A DNA stretch of 64,000 bases from a candidate division NC10 bacterium CSP1-5 (GCA_001443495.1 LDXR01000007.1:1-64000); one strand, 5' to 3'; shown: positions 1 to 8,231, counted from the stretch's first letter. Translations and numbers: made by a program. The notes: a model not told the origin generated them from the sequence alone.

Positions 1-2
1 GC

Positions 3-413
3 GGCTGGCTTAAGGCGATCCGCACTGACGCCCTCGCCGTGATCGCCGCGGCTGACCTTGGTGGCGTGGGGGGGAAGGTCGAGAACGTCGTCACGCTCGC
101 GGAGCGCGCAGAGCGCGAGGGGATCGCCAGGCTGATGGCGGATGCGCCGCCGATGGTCATCATCGTGATGGATGCATTCGTCTTCACACCGAAGCAGGTG
201 ACGCTCCGGAAGGGAACGGCTGTGGTCTGGATCAACCAAGAGGGCGAGACCCACACCGTGACCGCCGATGATAAAAAGTTTGATTCCGGTGATCTGTCCG
301 TCGGTGGAATCTTCGCGTTCACCGTCGCGGAGGCGGGGAGGATCCCCTACTACTGCGATTATCACGGGGGTCGGGGGGGCGTGGATATGGCCGGGGTGCT
401 CATCGTGGAGTGA
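3..413 (+). CDS. Cupredoxin-domain (plastocyanin-like) protein, 5' end outside window
   Basis: The C-terminal ~90 residues form a type I copper (cupredoxin) fold: a GETHTV motif supplies the first His, and YYCDYHG followed by DMAG supply Cys, second His and Met, the usual His-Cys-His-Met set. Such proteins carry single electrons in the periplasm. The frame stays open to the left edge, so the true start, and any signal peptide, may lie outside; a GTG at 39 is the first internal start. The N-terminal ~40 residues look helical and are not recognised. Product class is well supported; partner and role are not visible. Confidence 0.75.
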   Translation, partial: GWLKAIRTDALAVIAAADLGGVGGKVENVVTLAERAEREGIARLMADAPPMVIIVMDAFVFTPKQVTLRKGTAVVWINQEGETHTVTADDKKFDSGDLSVGGIFAFTVAEAGRIPYYCDYHGGRGGVDMAGVLIVE

Positions 414-482
414 GAGGAGCAGCACGTTTGGCCCCTCCCTCCAGGCGCATCTGGTAGCTCAGGCCACCCCCACCTGCGCTTT

Positions 483-615
483 GGCCAACGGGTCCTGTCG
501 TCGGCCACCCCATCCGTCCTCGGAGACTTCACGCACCATTCCATCAAGAAAGAAGCAGCGGTGGCGAAATTCTCCTCCGGGCGGATGGGCGCCCGGCCTC
601 CGCCACCCGTTGGCC
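483..615 (+). repeat. Dispersed structured element, unit A, copy 1
   Basis: A 133-base segment closed by a perfect 11-bp inverted repeat (GGCCAACGGGT at 483-493, ACCCGTTGGCC at 605-615). Inside are a GGCG/CGCC stem (563-566 with 601-604) and a strong terminal hairpin, CCGGGCG-gatggg-CGCCCGG, at 577-596. A closely similar copy in the same orientation lies at 60042-60177. Open frames across it are probably shadows of its high GC. It looks like a structured RNA or small non-coding repeat; no known family was recognised. Confidence 0.75.
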
Positions 616-622
616 TATCCAG

Positions 623-780
623 CTCCGTGTTCACGCTCCGTGCAAGGAAACGACGCACGGATCGCGCCTCGGTTTCCCAGGCCGCCGCACGCCGGGGGGC
701 CCCGCCGCTCTCGGCGATGTCGCTCGGAGCCTGCAGGTGCTTCCCGGCCGGAAGCCGAGGGAGGAACGGATTCGTGAGGA
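623..780 (-). repeat. Dispersed element, unit B, copy 1 (inverted relative to copies 2 and 3)
   Basis: Read on the minus strand this segment matches 60214-60370 over most of its length and part of 21855-21960. It contains a 7-bp hairpin, TCCGTGC (637-643) with GCACGGA (655-661), around an 11-base loop; the copy near 60331 has the same loop length with a 9-bp stem. Unit A beside it is in direct orientation in both long copies, so unit B has been flipped in one of them. The rest of 414-1029 holds no gene that I can support. Confidence 0.65.
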
Positions 781-947
781 GAGGGATGGAGGGCTCGCCG
801 AGCGATGGATCCTGCGCGACAAAGTGTCCGGTCTGGATGGGTCCATGCCAGATTGGCCTGGTTCTTCGTCCTCTGCTATCCCGCTCTCTATCCACGGTGA
901 GTGCCCTTCGACCGCAAGATCACGTAGTTACATTTCATGAAGGCATC

Positions 948-965
948 TGGCACGAGCTCTGCTTT
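948..965 (+). promoter_or_regulatory. Candidate sigma-54 promoter of the PilZ gene
   Basis: TGGCACGAGCTCTGCTTT contains the -24 GG (949-950) and -12 GC (961-962) separated by exactly 10 bases, close to the consensus TGGCACG-N4-TTGCW. It lies about 65 bases before the preferred ATG at 1030, a sensible leader length. Confidence 0.6.
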
Positions 966-1029
966 GGCCCTTTCGTGTCCGGAGAGGAAACGGGGATCGA
1001 GAACGGGCGCCGCTTTGCGGGGGCACGTG

Positions 1030-1404
1030 ATGGAGAAGAGGAAACGTACCCGGCACAGCTACAAGGGGCCGATCATCTACCGGCGGCTCGGACCGGCCCG
1101 TGCCGGGAGCGTGCACGACCTCAACGAGAGGGGACTGATGGCGGCACTGGCGGAGCGGTTCCCGGTCGGAACCCTGCTCGATCTGCTCCTCTCCCTCGGC
1201 GAGAGATCCATCCGCGCCGAGGCCGAGGTCGTCTGGTCTCAGGACGCTTGCCCGGAGCAGGCCACCTCATGGCTGCATCGGCTGAAGTTCACCAGCCTCG
1301 ATCTTCAGGATCGATTGAGCTTGGAGCTCTTCATCGCGGTCGCCTTCAGCGGCAAGGGGGGTGCCGGCGAGGCGGTCGTGAAAGAGGTCAGGCCAAGGCC
1401 GTGA
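1030..1404 (+). CDS. PilZ-domain protein
   Basis: A 124-residue protein with an arginine-rich start (KRKRTRH, residues 3-9) and DLNERG at 30-35, matching the two-part c-di-GMP binding signature of PilZ domains (RxxxR and D/NxSxxG) in a slightly degenerate form. The frame is open further upstream to 937, but ATG 1030 puts the PilZ motif at the N-terminus as usual and leaves the sigma-54 promoter at 948-965 outside the gene. The next operon encodes pilin-like proteins, so a role in surface appendage or motility control by c-di-GMP is reasonable. The departures from the motif leave real c-di-GMP binding uncertain. Confidence 0.65.
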   Translation: MEKRKRTRHSYKGPIIYRRLGPARAGSVHDLNERGLMAALAERFPVGTLLDLLLSLGERSIRAEAEVVWSQDACPEQATSWLHRLKFTSLDLQDRLSLELFIAVAFSGKGGAGEAVVKEVRPRP

Positions 1405-1417
1405 CGGGGAGCAGCTG

Positions 1418-1627
1418 TCAGGAGCGACGTTGTTTGGCCCCAGGAATCAGCTTCATGACTCGCGTGGTCAGCCCTCGGACCAAAGTGAGCATCGCCGTCC
1501 GCATGGGGGAGGGTAGCTGACGCAGCTTCTTGGAGCCCCAACAGCTGGGACAGGGCTGGAGCGCGTAGCGTGGGTCTCTCCCACCCCGGCACGTCGGGCA
1601 TTCAATCAAGTTTCGGTTTTCTGTCAT
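1418..1627 (-). CDS. Small DnaJ-type zinc-finger protein
   Basis: A 69-residue protein with CPTCRGG at residues 10-16 and CPSCWGS at 26-32, two CxxCxG repeats like one zinc site of the DnaJ cysteine-rich domain. The rest is basic and ends in a helical KLIPGAKQRRS tail. Start is ATG at 1627 with a GGGGGG ribosome site just upstream. It faces the PilZ gene tail-to-tail. Such small zinc proteins often act as RNA- or protein-binding factors; nothing here shows a specific role. Confidence 0.55.
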   Translation of the reverse strand: MTENRNLIECPTCRGGRDPRYALQPCPSCWGSKKLRQLPSPMRTAMLTLVRGLTTRVMKLIPGAKQRRS

Positions 1628-2024
1628 CGTCCCCCCTCAGCAAGGCCTCCTCGCAATTCCTGTGCCACGGCTGGCTGCTGGAAGTCCCGGAAATAGGAGG
1701 GTTTTACGCACCAGAAGATGCCAACGCGCTGACGGATTCCAAGCGGCTGCAGGGAAAACCGGCAGCTTCACCTCCAACACCATTCCGCAGGGATTCATCT
1801 TTGGGACCCACCGGCTGACCCAACAATCCCGCCCCAATCACACCGATCCATTGCGGCACCCGTCGCCATCTTGGGTCCTGTGCTATCCCGATACACCGAG
1901 CAAGGCAGGCAAAGGCTGTGACAAAGTGACCGACCTAATCCACGGCGAAGGGCGAGGCTCGGCCAGGACCCACCAAGCATGATTATCTTGTGAAATCAAA
2001 TAGTTACGTTATGGAAACTTTTCC

Positions 2025-2040
2025 TGGTACGCTTACTGCA
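2025..2040 (+). promoter_or_regulatory. Candidate sigma-54 promoter of pilin cluster 1
   Basis: TGGTACGCTTACTGCA has GG at 2026-2027 and GC at 2038-2039 with 10 bases between them, and differs from the consensus at two positions. It stands about 100 bases before the first pilin-like gene. The remaining sequence between 1628 and 2024 shows no supportable gene or named RNA motif. Confidence 0.65.
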
Positions 2041-2140
2041 AGCAAGCGATACGGATAGGGGTTACTGTCGCCTTTTCTTCGCTCGAATGGAGGGTTTTCG
2101 TTCAGTGCAGTATCGCTGTCGCCCCCGGCGTGACGATCCC

Positions 2141-2500
2141 ATGAAAAGCGCCGGCGGATTTTCACTTGTGGAGGTCCTGATCGCCGCCGCCATTCTTGGC
2201 GTGGTTCTCCTGGCCATTGCCGGTCTATTTTCCACCGGCTACTCCAATGTTGGGACCGCGGGGAGGCGGACAAAGGCGGTGGAGCTTGCCAAGCAGAAGA
2301 TGGAGCAATTGCGGGACGGAATCTTTCCCCCGAGCACGGTCGGCAGCCCGGAGATCGTGGATGGCATTTTCAACCGCTCGTGGACGGTGGCGATCACGGG
2401 TGCGCCGAGCCAGGTAGCCACGGTCAGGGTGACGGTCGCCTGGCCGGACGCCAACCAGGGGACGAGGCAATTGACGTTGACGAGCATGATTGTTCCATAG
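2141..2500 (+). CDS. Type IV minor pilin, PilV-like
   Basis: A 119-residue prepilin. Residues 1-6 are a short basic leader ending in Gly, followed by FSLVEVL with the conserved Glu at position +5 and a hydrophobic helix to about residue 27; PilD-type peptidase would cut between Gly6 and Phe7. The C-terminal part is a small beta domain (VATVRVTVAWPD). The frame opens at 2087, but ATG 2141 gives a normal short prepilin leader. First gene of a cluster with PilW- and PilX-like genes immediately downstream, so it probably primes assembly of a type IV pilus or pseudopilus. Confidence 0.8.
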   Translation: MKSAGGFSLVEVLIAAAILGVVLLAIAGLFSTGYSNVGTAGRRTKAVELAKQKMEQLRDGIFPPSTVGSPEIVDGIFNRSWTVAITGAPSQVATVRVTVAWPDANQGTRQLTLTSMIVP

Positions 2501-2502
2501 GG

Positions 2503-3123
2503 GTGAGTGGCGCAGTGAGGGAACAGATCTCGACACGATGGAGGGGTGAGCAGGGCTTTACCGTCGCAGAGGTCCTGATGGCCTCCGTCCTGGTCGCTAT
2601 CATCTTCATTCCGCTGTACACCCTGTTCATGGCTGGCAATAGAACTTTTAACACGGGTGTGGACCGGGCCGAGATCCAGCAAAATGCCCGGGTGGCGCTC
2701 CAGTCGATGAGCCAGGAGATCAGGATGGCAGGCTACGAATCCCCCGGCCTCGCTAATCCTGCGTGTCCTTCTCCGAAGGCGGCCGCCTGCGTGCTGCCGA
2801 CGCAGCTGGCCTCCAAGGTCGGCCTCCGGGGAGACGTGGATGGGGACGGGATGACGGAGGAAGTCGAGTACGAACTCCAGAACTGCGTGAACCAGATCTG
2901 CAACCTGGTTCGGCGGGAACGGGATTGGGCCGACGCGACTTCGACCTGGGGCGCGTGGTCAGCCTACGAAACCATCGCGGGCAACATCGAAGGGTTGACC
3001 GTCACGTATCTCCCCGCCCTGACTCCAAGCCGGGTGCGAGTCCAGGTGAATGTGCGGGAGCCGAATTCGGGCCCTGATGTGGCCTACATGGTCGTCTCGG
3101 ACATGGTCTTGCGGAACCTGTGA
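2503..3123 (+). CDS. Type IV minor pilin, PilW-like
   Basis: A 206-residue prepilin with GEQGFTVAEVL at residues 15-25 (cleavage after Gly18, Glu at +5), then a hydrophobic helix and a globular domain with two cysteine pairs. The phrase QQNARVALQSMSQEIRMAGYE is typical of PilW. GTG at 2503 follows the stop of the previous gene by two bases; no ATG in frame precedes the prepilin motif, and GTG 2515 is an alternative. The placement suggests translational coupling in a pilV-pilW-pilX order. Confidence 0.78.
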   Translation: MSGAVREQISTRWRGEQGFTVAEVLMASVLVAIIFIPLYTLFMAGNRTFNTGVDRAEIQQNARVALQSMSQEIRMAGYESPGLANPACPSPKAAACVLPTQLASKVGLRGDVDGDGMTEEVEYELQNCVNQICNLVRRERDWADATSTWGAWSAYETIAGNIEGLTVTYLPALTPSRVRVQVNVREPNSGPDVAYMVVSDMVLRNL

Positions 3124-3139
3124 GCAGGAGATACAGAGC

Positions 3140-4381
3140 ATGATGGATCTCTTGGGTAGGAAGCAGATGGGAGTGTTCAGGGGTGAGCAAGGATCGGTCT
3201 TGGTCATCGCCCTCCTCTTTGCCAGCATCCTCACCATCATGGGCGTCAGCTTTATGACCGTTTCCGGGACCGATATCTCCATCGTCTTTAATGAGACCAA
3301 CCACTCGCAGGCCTTCTATTTGGCCGAGGCGGGGATTGCCGAGGCCACCCGGGTCCTGAGGGATAGCAATGACTGGGACACCCAGTTGGGTGCGCCGCAA
3401 CCCTTCCCCTGTCCGGGCATGGTCCCGGTCCCAGATGGGGGGTGCACCTTCCGCGTCGAGAACGATGCAGCCGACCCGGGCGGGCCGGCAAACGATACCA
3501 ACGACGTCGTGGTCGTCAGGGCCACAGGGACGTTCCGGAACGCCGCTAAGGAGGTGGACATCGGGCTCACGCGCCTCCTCCTCCCCTTCCCCCCCGGGGG
3601 GATCACCTCGGTCGGCGCGAGCACGAACGTCTCCTTCGCCGGAAACTCCTTTGACATCGACGGGAACAACTGGATCCCGCCCTCGGACGACGGGGGGACC
3701 CCTGAGTCGCAGAACAACGCCGCCTGCACCTCCACCACTGCTCCGAAGTTTGGGATCGCGGTGCCCGACGCCGCCACGCAGCTTGGCGTGAAGAACGATC
3801 TCACCAGCCAGCAACAGGACAACGTCATGGGGGCGAACCCGAATCCGCCGTGGGCACCGGTAAGCACCATCCCCAGCATCGGGGTGGATACGACCATCAC
3901 CCAGGCCGAGCTGGCGATTCTCACCGACTACCTCATCCCCCTGGCGACTCTCACGTACAGCGCGGGCACCCAGATCAGCAGCCCGCCGCCAGGGACGCTG
4001 GGGACCCAGGCCAATCCCAAGATTGTCGTCGTCGATGCGACCGGGTATTCGGGCAGCGACCCGGCGCTGACCTTGAACGCCACAAAGGGGGCGGGGATTC
4101 TCATCGTGAAGAACGGGAGCCTCCGCATGTCTGGCAACTCCCAGTGGGTCGGAATTGTTATCGTCATCGGCAATAACGTCGAGATCGACCTGCGGGGGGG
4201 TGGCGACAAGTCGATCTATGGCTCCGTCCTGCTGGCCGAGAATCTGAATGTCGCGACCAATCAGGCCGCGGGGCAGGGCAATGTCAAGGTGCGATTCAGC
4301 TGCCAGGGGATCGATGTGGCCAACACCGCCGGAGGAGGGAGGCTCAGGGGTGCGACCGTCTGGTGGAGGGAAGTCTTCTAA
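3140..4381 (+). CDS. PilX-like pilus assembly protein with long C-terminal domain
   Basis: 413 residues. The N-terminus (FRGEQGSVLVIALLF) is the Gly/Ser-cleaved, Glu-lacking transmembrane segment typical of PilX N-terminal domains, followed by the conserved QAFYLAEAGIAEA helix. The remaining ~330 residues are a beta-rich, Gly/Ser/Asn-rich extracellular region ending in a repeat-like stretch (ILIVKNGSLRMSGN, SIYGSVLLAENLNV) found in large PilX-like proteins. ATG 3140 has an AGGAG site 10 bases upstream. A bigger relative occurs in cluster 2 (51919-53592). Likely a minor pseudopilin with an exposed domain; function unknown. Confidence 0.72.
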   Translation: MMDLLGRKQMGVFRGEQGSVLVIALLFASILTIMGVSFMTVSGTDISIVFNETNHSQAFYLAEAGIAEATRVLRDSNDWDTQLGAPQPFPCPGMVPVPDGGCTFRVENDAADPGGPANDTNDVVVVRATGTFRNAAKEVDIGLTRLLLPFPPGGITSVGASTNVSFAGNSFDIDGNNWIPPSDDGGTPESQNNAACTSTTAPKFGIAVPDAATQLGVKNDLTSQQQDNVMGANPNPPWAPVSTIPSIGVDTTITQAELAILTDYLIPLATLTYSAGTQISSPPPGTLGTQANPKIVVVDATGYSGSDPALTLNATKGAGILIVKNGSLRMSGNSQWVGIVIVIGNNVEIDLRGGGDKSIYGSVLLAENLNVATNQAAGQGNVKVRFSCQGIDVANTAGGGRLRGATVWWREVF

Positions 4382-5183
4382 GGGCCGGTCGCAGAAGCCG
4401 ACCAGCCGCGGAATATTGCCTTGGTGGGAAAAGCTGCTGTACCTGTTCGTGGCCGCGATCGTGGCGACCGTATGGTGGAGCCGGGTCGGGCCTCAACACA
4501 GCGTGGTTTCATTCCCCCCAGCGACAGCTGCCCCTGCCCCTCAACAGAAGGTCGCCGCCCTGCCTCCCCCCAGGGCCGAAGAACCACCGCCACGCCCGTC
4601 AGTACCACTCAGGCAGTGGACCGTCCTCTTCAATTTTCCGACGCCCGGCCAGACTGAGGTCTCCCGCCGGACCAAGATCCAGATCTTCTTCAACCGACCG
4701 GTAGAGCGGGAGGTGACCGAGTGGGCCTTCACGATCTTCCCCTCCACGCCTGGGGACTTCGCATGGCCGCGACCTGATCACCTCGTCTTCACGCCACGGG
4801 GCGCGCTCCAGCCTGACACCGAGTACACCATCTCCCTGACGCCTGTGGACATGTCCCGTGCAAAGGAACCGTACGAGCTGCTCGGAGCCCGCTGGTCCTT
4901 CATCACCGGGCAGGCCCGCACCTATGGGAGGGACATCCAGCCTCTCGTCGGCGCGTACTGTAGCAACTGTCACGCATCCAATGGATCGGCCGCCACCGTC
5001 CCTCTGGGGACGTACCGTGATGTGAGCAAATATGTCGTGCCAGGCCGCTCTGGCGAGAGTCGCTTCTATACGTTCATCCAGGAGCGCCGACATCACATCA
5101 ACATGGCCGATCCGAACCATTCCACCAACACCAAACTGGCGGTCATCAGAGACTGGATCGACGAGGATCGGGGAAGACAATAG
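4350..5183 (+). CDS. Membrane-anchored Ig-like (SbsA-type) protein with one c-type haem motif
   Basis: 277 residues: basic start, one transmembrane helix at about 27-45, a Pro-rich linker, an Ig-like SbsA-type domain (IQIFFNRPV, LQPDTEYTISL; residues ~90-190), then CSNCH at 204-208, a CxxCH haem c site, with a possible Met ligand at 252 (HHINMAD). Start GTG 4350 follows a GGAGG site and overlaps the pilX-like gene by 32 bases, so it belongs to the pilin operon. The topology puts haem in the periplasm. It could pass electrons or simply sense or stabilise; the pairing with pilins is unusual. Confidence 0.6.
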   Translation: MRPSGGGKSSKGRSQKPTSRGILPWWEKLLYLFVAAIVATVWWSRVGPQHSVVSFPPATAAPAPQQKVAALPPPRAEEPPPRPSVPLRQWTVLFNFPTPGQTEVSRRTKIQIFFNRPVEREVTEWAFTIFPSTPGDFAWPRPDHLVFTPRGALQPDTEYTISLTPVDMSRAKEPYELLGARWSFITGQARTYGRDIQPLVGAYCSNCHASNGSAATVPLGTYRDVSKYVVPGRSGESRFYTFIQERRHHINMADPNHSTNTKLAVIRDWIDEDRGRQ

Positions 5184-5187
5184 TCTC

Positions 5188-5580
5188 TTACCGGCCAGAG
5201 CGCCGACGCGGCGCCTCCCCTTCGTGCATGAGGTGGGTCATTTCGGCGAAGACCCCGACCGGCATCGACGCGGGCTCCACGTTGATGCTCCCGTTCACCG
5301 CCGCGCCCTCCCGGACAATCAGGGCCTTGGTCGAGATATCCCCCACGAGATGGCCAGTCGGCGACAGCTCCACCCTGCCTGACGCTGACAGATTTCCGCG
5401 AACGAATCCGGCCACGATGATCTCAACGGCAGAGACGTCGGCCTGGACGCGTGCGCCTTCCGCGATGACGACGGTCCCGGTCAAGGTAATCTTTCCCTCC
5501 ATCTCGCCCTGCACCTGGACATCCCCCTCGCCCGCGACCTCCCCTCGAATCATCAGTCCTTTCCCGAAAATGTAAGCCAT
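5188..5580 (-). CDS. Bactofilin
   Basis: 130 residues dominated by a beta-helix repeat pattern (GDVQVQGEMEGKI, VQADVSAVEIIVAG, GHLVGDIST, GAAVNGSINVE) characteristic of bactofilins, which polymerise without nucleotide into cytoskeletal filaments at the membrane. ATG 5580 follows an AAGGGAGGGAGG site; the longer frame to 5682 adds an unconserved tail. It is convergent with the pilin operon and divergent from the sensor kinase. Bactofilins often position pilus or cell-shape machinery, so a link to the neighbouring cluster is plausible but not shown. Confidence 0.85.
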   Translation of the reverse strand: MAYIFGKGLMIRGEVAGEGDVQVQGEMEGKITLTGTVVIAEGARVQADVSAVEIIVAGFVRGNLSASGRVELSPTGHLVGDISTKALIVREGAAVNGSINVEPASMPVGVFAEMTHLMHEGEAPRRRSGR

Positions 5581-5777
5581 GGCCCGCTGCCTCCCTCCCT
5601 TCAGTCCCCATCTCGCCTCTGGAGTATCTTCCACTCCATCCGGGGTGTCAAGCGTCACGGGTGCCGAGGGCCGTGCTGGCACTTAACTTGCAGAAACTAG
5701 ACATACGACCCGATGCAGGTCCACTTTTCTCCCCCTCTCCCTTCGCGGGACAAGTTGCGGTCCGGCGGGAGTCAGCC

Positions 5778-8231
5778 ATGAACCGACATCTGGCAAGCCT
5801 TCGAGCGCTCGCGGAGTCGGCGTTTGATCTTGCAGGGGACCTCTCCTGCGAGGCGGTGCTCCAAAGGATTATAGAGCGGGCCGTCGAGCTGGTCGGCTGC
5901 CGATACGGGGCCCTTGTCATCCTGGACGGTGGGGGCCAGATCGCCGAGTTCTACACGGCCGGGATCGATCCGCCCGCCCAGGCTGCGATCAGCCACCTGG
6001 CCGCGTGGAAGGGGACCCTGGGCATCAGCCTCCGCGAGCAGAGGATTCTGCGGGTGGGCGATCTCGCCCGATATCCCCGCCCTCCGAGCTTTTCCCCACG
6101 CCATCCTCCCATGAAGAGCTTCCTGGGGATTCCTGTGTCGGCGCAAGGGCAACTGCTTGGAGAGCTCTATCTCGCCGAGAAGCAGGGGGATAGATGGTTC
6201 AGCGCGGAGGATGAGGCCTTCGTCGGTGCCCTCGCCCGCCAGGCGGCCATTGCCATCAGGAATGCCCACCTCTACGCTGAGGCCCAGGAGGGGGCCAGGC
6301 AGGCCCAGGCTGGCGCTCTTCAGCTCAGGCGGCTCGGCGCCTCTGCAGCGCAGATCACCTCCCAACCCGATCTCGTGCAGAACCTGGACCGGCTCGCGGC
6401 GATTATGGCGGAGGCCTGCGGGGCGCAACGGTGCGCGATTGTGCTGGTGGACGGGGAACGGCCGGGGCTGGTCCGGACAGCGGTCGTCGGCCTTCAGGCT
6501 GAATGTGTCGAGGCGATCGCCAGCCTCCCCCTCGGGCCCGCTGCGGCCTGCTTTGGGACCGCGGAGCATCCGAACGACCTCGTGATCATCGAGGATACCC
6601 ACACCGATCCTTTGACCATCCCCCATCTCCACCGCCTCGAGGCCTGTGGGCTGCGATCGATCTGGTCGGTCCCCATGCGGAGCCGCGAGGGAAGGGTGCT
6701 GGGGACGTTCATGGCGTTTGCGAGCCAGCCCGCTCGCCCGGGCCACGAGCAGGTGGAGATCGCGACCGTGTATGCCCGCCACGTCGCCATCGCTATCGAG
6801 AGCGCCCACTTCTTCCAGCGGATGGAATCGACCAATCGGAGCCTGACGGCTTTGAATCGGGTGGCCCAGACTGTGAACGAGTCGCTGGACCTTCAGGAGA
6901 TCCTCAATGCCGTCCTGGATGCGACGCTGAAGGCGGTCGGCCTCGAGGCGGGCAATATCCGCCTGTGGGATGAACGGGAGGGGGTCTTGACCATGGCCGG
7001 CCACCGGGGAATGAGCGCCGGGTATGTCAATCGGATGCGGCACTTCAGGCCGGGAGAGGGGGTCGCAGGCAAGGTCTTCGAGAGGAGGGAGGTCTTCCTC
7101 GTCGAGGACCTGCGGGAGTATCCGCATCTGAACGATATCGCCCAGAAAGAGGGGGTCCGCTCGGTGGCCAGTATCCCGATCCGCTCCCGCGAAAAGGTCG
7201 TCGGCGTCATGAGCATCCTGAGCCACGGCCAACGTCGGTTCACGCCCGCCGAGATCGATCTCTTGACCGCGATCGGCAACCAGATCGGGACCGCCATCGA
7301 GAATGCCCGCCTGTACCAGGAGGTGCGACGGGCGGCGCTCGAGCTCGAGGCCAAGGTCGAGGAGCGCACCCGCGACCTGGAATCCCTTAACGCGCGGCTC
7401 GAGGAAACCCTGCGCGTCGCCGAAGAAGCCTCGCGCCACAAGTCGGTCTTCTTGGCCAATATGAGCCACGAACTCCGGACCCCTCTGAACGCCATCATCG
7501 GCTTTTCCGAGCTCCTTGAGGACCAACACTTCGGTTCCTTGAACGAGAGGCAGCAGCGCTACGTCGGCAACGTGCTCTCCAGCGGGCGACACCTCCTCGC
7601 CCTCATCAACGATGTCCTCGACATCTCCAAGGTCGAGGCGGGAAAGATCGAGGTGCAGCCCGAGGTCTTTGCTGCAAGGGCGGCCCTGGAGGCCGCGATC
7701 CGCGAGGTGCGGTCTCAGGCGATACGCAGGGGGGTGCGGATGGACCTGGAGATCGAGGAGGGGCTGGCCATGCTCGTTGCCGATCCCCTCCGGTTCAAGC
7801 AAATCCTCTACAACCTCCTCTCGAACGCGGTGAAGTTCACCGATCCGGGTGGAGGTATCCGCCTCTCCGCGCGCATCAGAAGTCTGAAGTCCGAGGTCCG
7901 AGGTCACGCTGACGAGACGGATCTGCAGTTCGGGGGATCACCGACATCGGACATCGGAAATCGGAAATTGGACCTTCACGATGTGGTGGAAATTTCGGTG
8001 GCAGATACGGGGATCGGGATCAAAGCCGAAGACATTCCGAAGCTCTTTCAACCCTTCACCCAGCTCGATGCCTCGCTCGCCCGGAGGTACCAGGGAACCG
8101 GCCTCGGCCTGGCGCTTACCAAGCGGCTCGTCGAGCTGCACGGGGGGCAGATCTGGGCAGAATCCGAAGGCGAGGGCAAAGGGAGCACCTTCACCTTCAC
8201 CTTACCGCTCCGAGGCCAGGTCGCCGCCTAG
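5778..8231 (+). CDS. GAF-domain sensor histidine kinase with in-frame repeat insertion
   Basis: 817 residues without membrane segments: three GAF domains (about 15-165, 200-350, 365-510), a coiled linker, HisKA with phospho-acceptor His564 in NMSHELRTPLNAII, and HATPase with N box (LLSNAVKF), G1 (VADTGIGI) and G2 (GTGLGLAL). Between the N box and G1, residues ~700-735 (7876-7980) are encoded by a degenerate heptanucleotide array that adds ~35 residues in frame. ATG 5778 is chosen because the upstream frame lacks conserved sequence. No receiver domain is attached; its response regulator is unknown. Confidence 0.85.
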   Translation: MNRHLASLRALAESAFDLAGDLSCEAVLQRIIERAVELVGCRYGALVILDGGGQIAEFYTAGIDPPAQAAISHLAAWKGTLGISLREQRILRVGDLARYPRPPSFSPRHPPMKSFLGIPVSAQGQLLGELYLAEKQGDRWFSAEDEAFVGALARQAAIAIRNAHLYAEAQEGARQAQAGALQLRRLGASAAQITSQPDLVQNLDRLAAIMAEACGAQRCAIVLVDGERPGLVRTAVVGLQAECVEAIASLPLGPAAACFGTAEHPNDLVIIEDTHTDPLTIPHLHRLEACGLRSIWSVPMRSREGRVLGTFMAFASQPARPGHEQVEIATVYARHVAIAIESAHFFQRMESTNRSLTALNRVAQTVNESLDLQEILNAVLDATLKAVGLEAGNIRLWDEREGVLTMAGHRGMSAGYVNRMRHFRPGEGVAGKVFERREVFLVEDLREYPHLNDIAQKEGVRSVASIPIRSREKVVGVMSILSHGQRRFTPAEIDLLTAIGNQIGTAIENARLYQEVRRAALELEAKVEERTRDLESLNARLEETLRVAEEASRHKSVFLANMSHELRTPLNAIIGFSELLEDQHFGSLNERQQRYVGNVLSSGRHLLALINDVLDISKVEAGKIEVQPEVFAARAALEAAIREVRSQAIRRGVRMDLEIEEGLAMLVADPLRFKQILYNLLSNAVKFTDPGGGIRLSARIRSLKSEVRGHADETDLQFGGSPTSDIGNRKLDLHDVVEISVADTGIGIKAEDIPKLFQPFTQLDASLARRYQGTGLGLALTKRLVELHGGQIWAESEGEGKGSTFTFTLPLRGQVAA
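7876..7980 (+). repeat. Degenerate heptanucleotide array inside the kinase ATPase domain
   Basis: The bases fall into 15 units of 7 (for example TCTGAAG, TCCGAGG, TCCGAGG near the start and ATCGGAC, ATCGGAA, ATCGGAA, ATTGGAC near the end; the middle is more degenerate). 15 x 7 = 105 bases, a multiple of three, so the kinase frame is kept. The same unit style appears before the gene at 33629 and before hemC and cobA. Confidence 0.75.

Noticed and set aside
561-1520. 319-codon frame across unit A, unit B and the PilZ gene
   Set aside because: It spans repeat elements and runs out of frame through the PilZ gene; no domain seen.
1860-1990. Possible c-di-GMP (GEMM) riboswitch before pilin cluster 1
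   Set aside because: The GGCAAAGGCTG stretch recalls it, but the expected GGACGCAAAGCCAC-type receptor is absent and pairing is poor.
5772-7907. 711-codon open frame antisense to the sensor kinase
   Set aside because: High GC third positions open long antisense frames; the plus-strand product has full GAF/HisKA/HATPase motifs, the antisense one has none.
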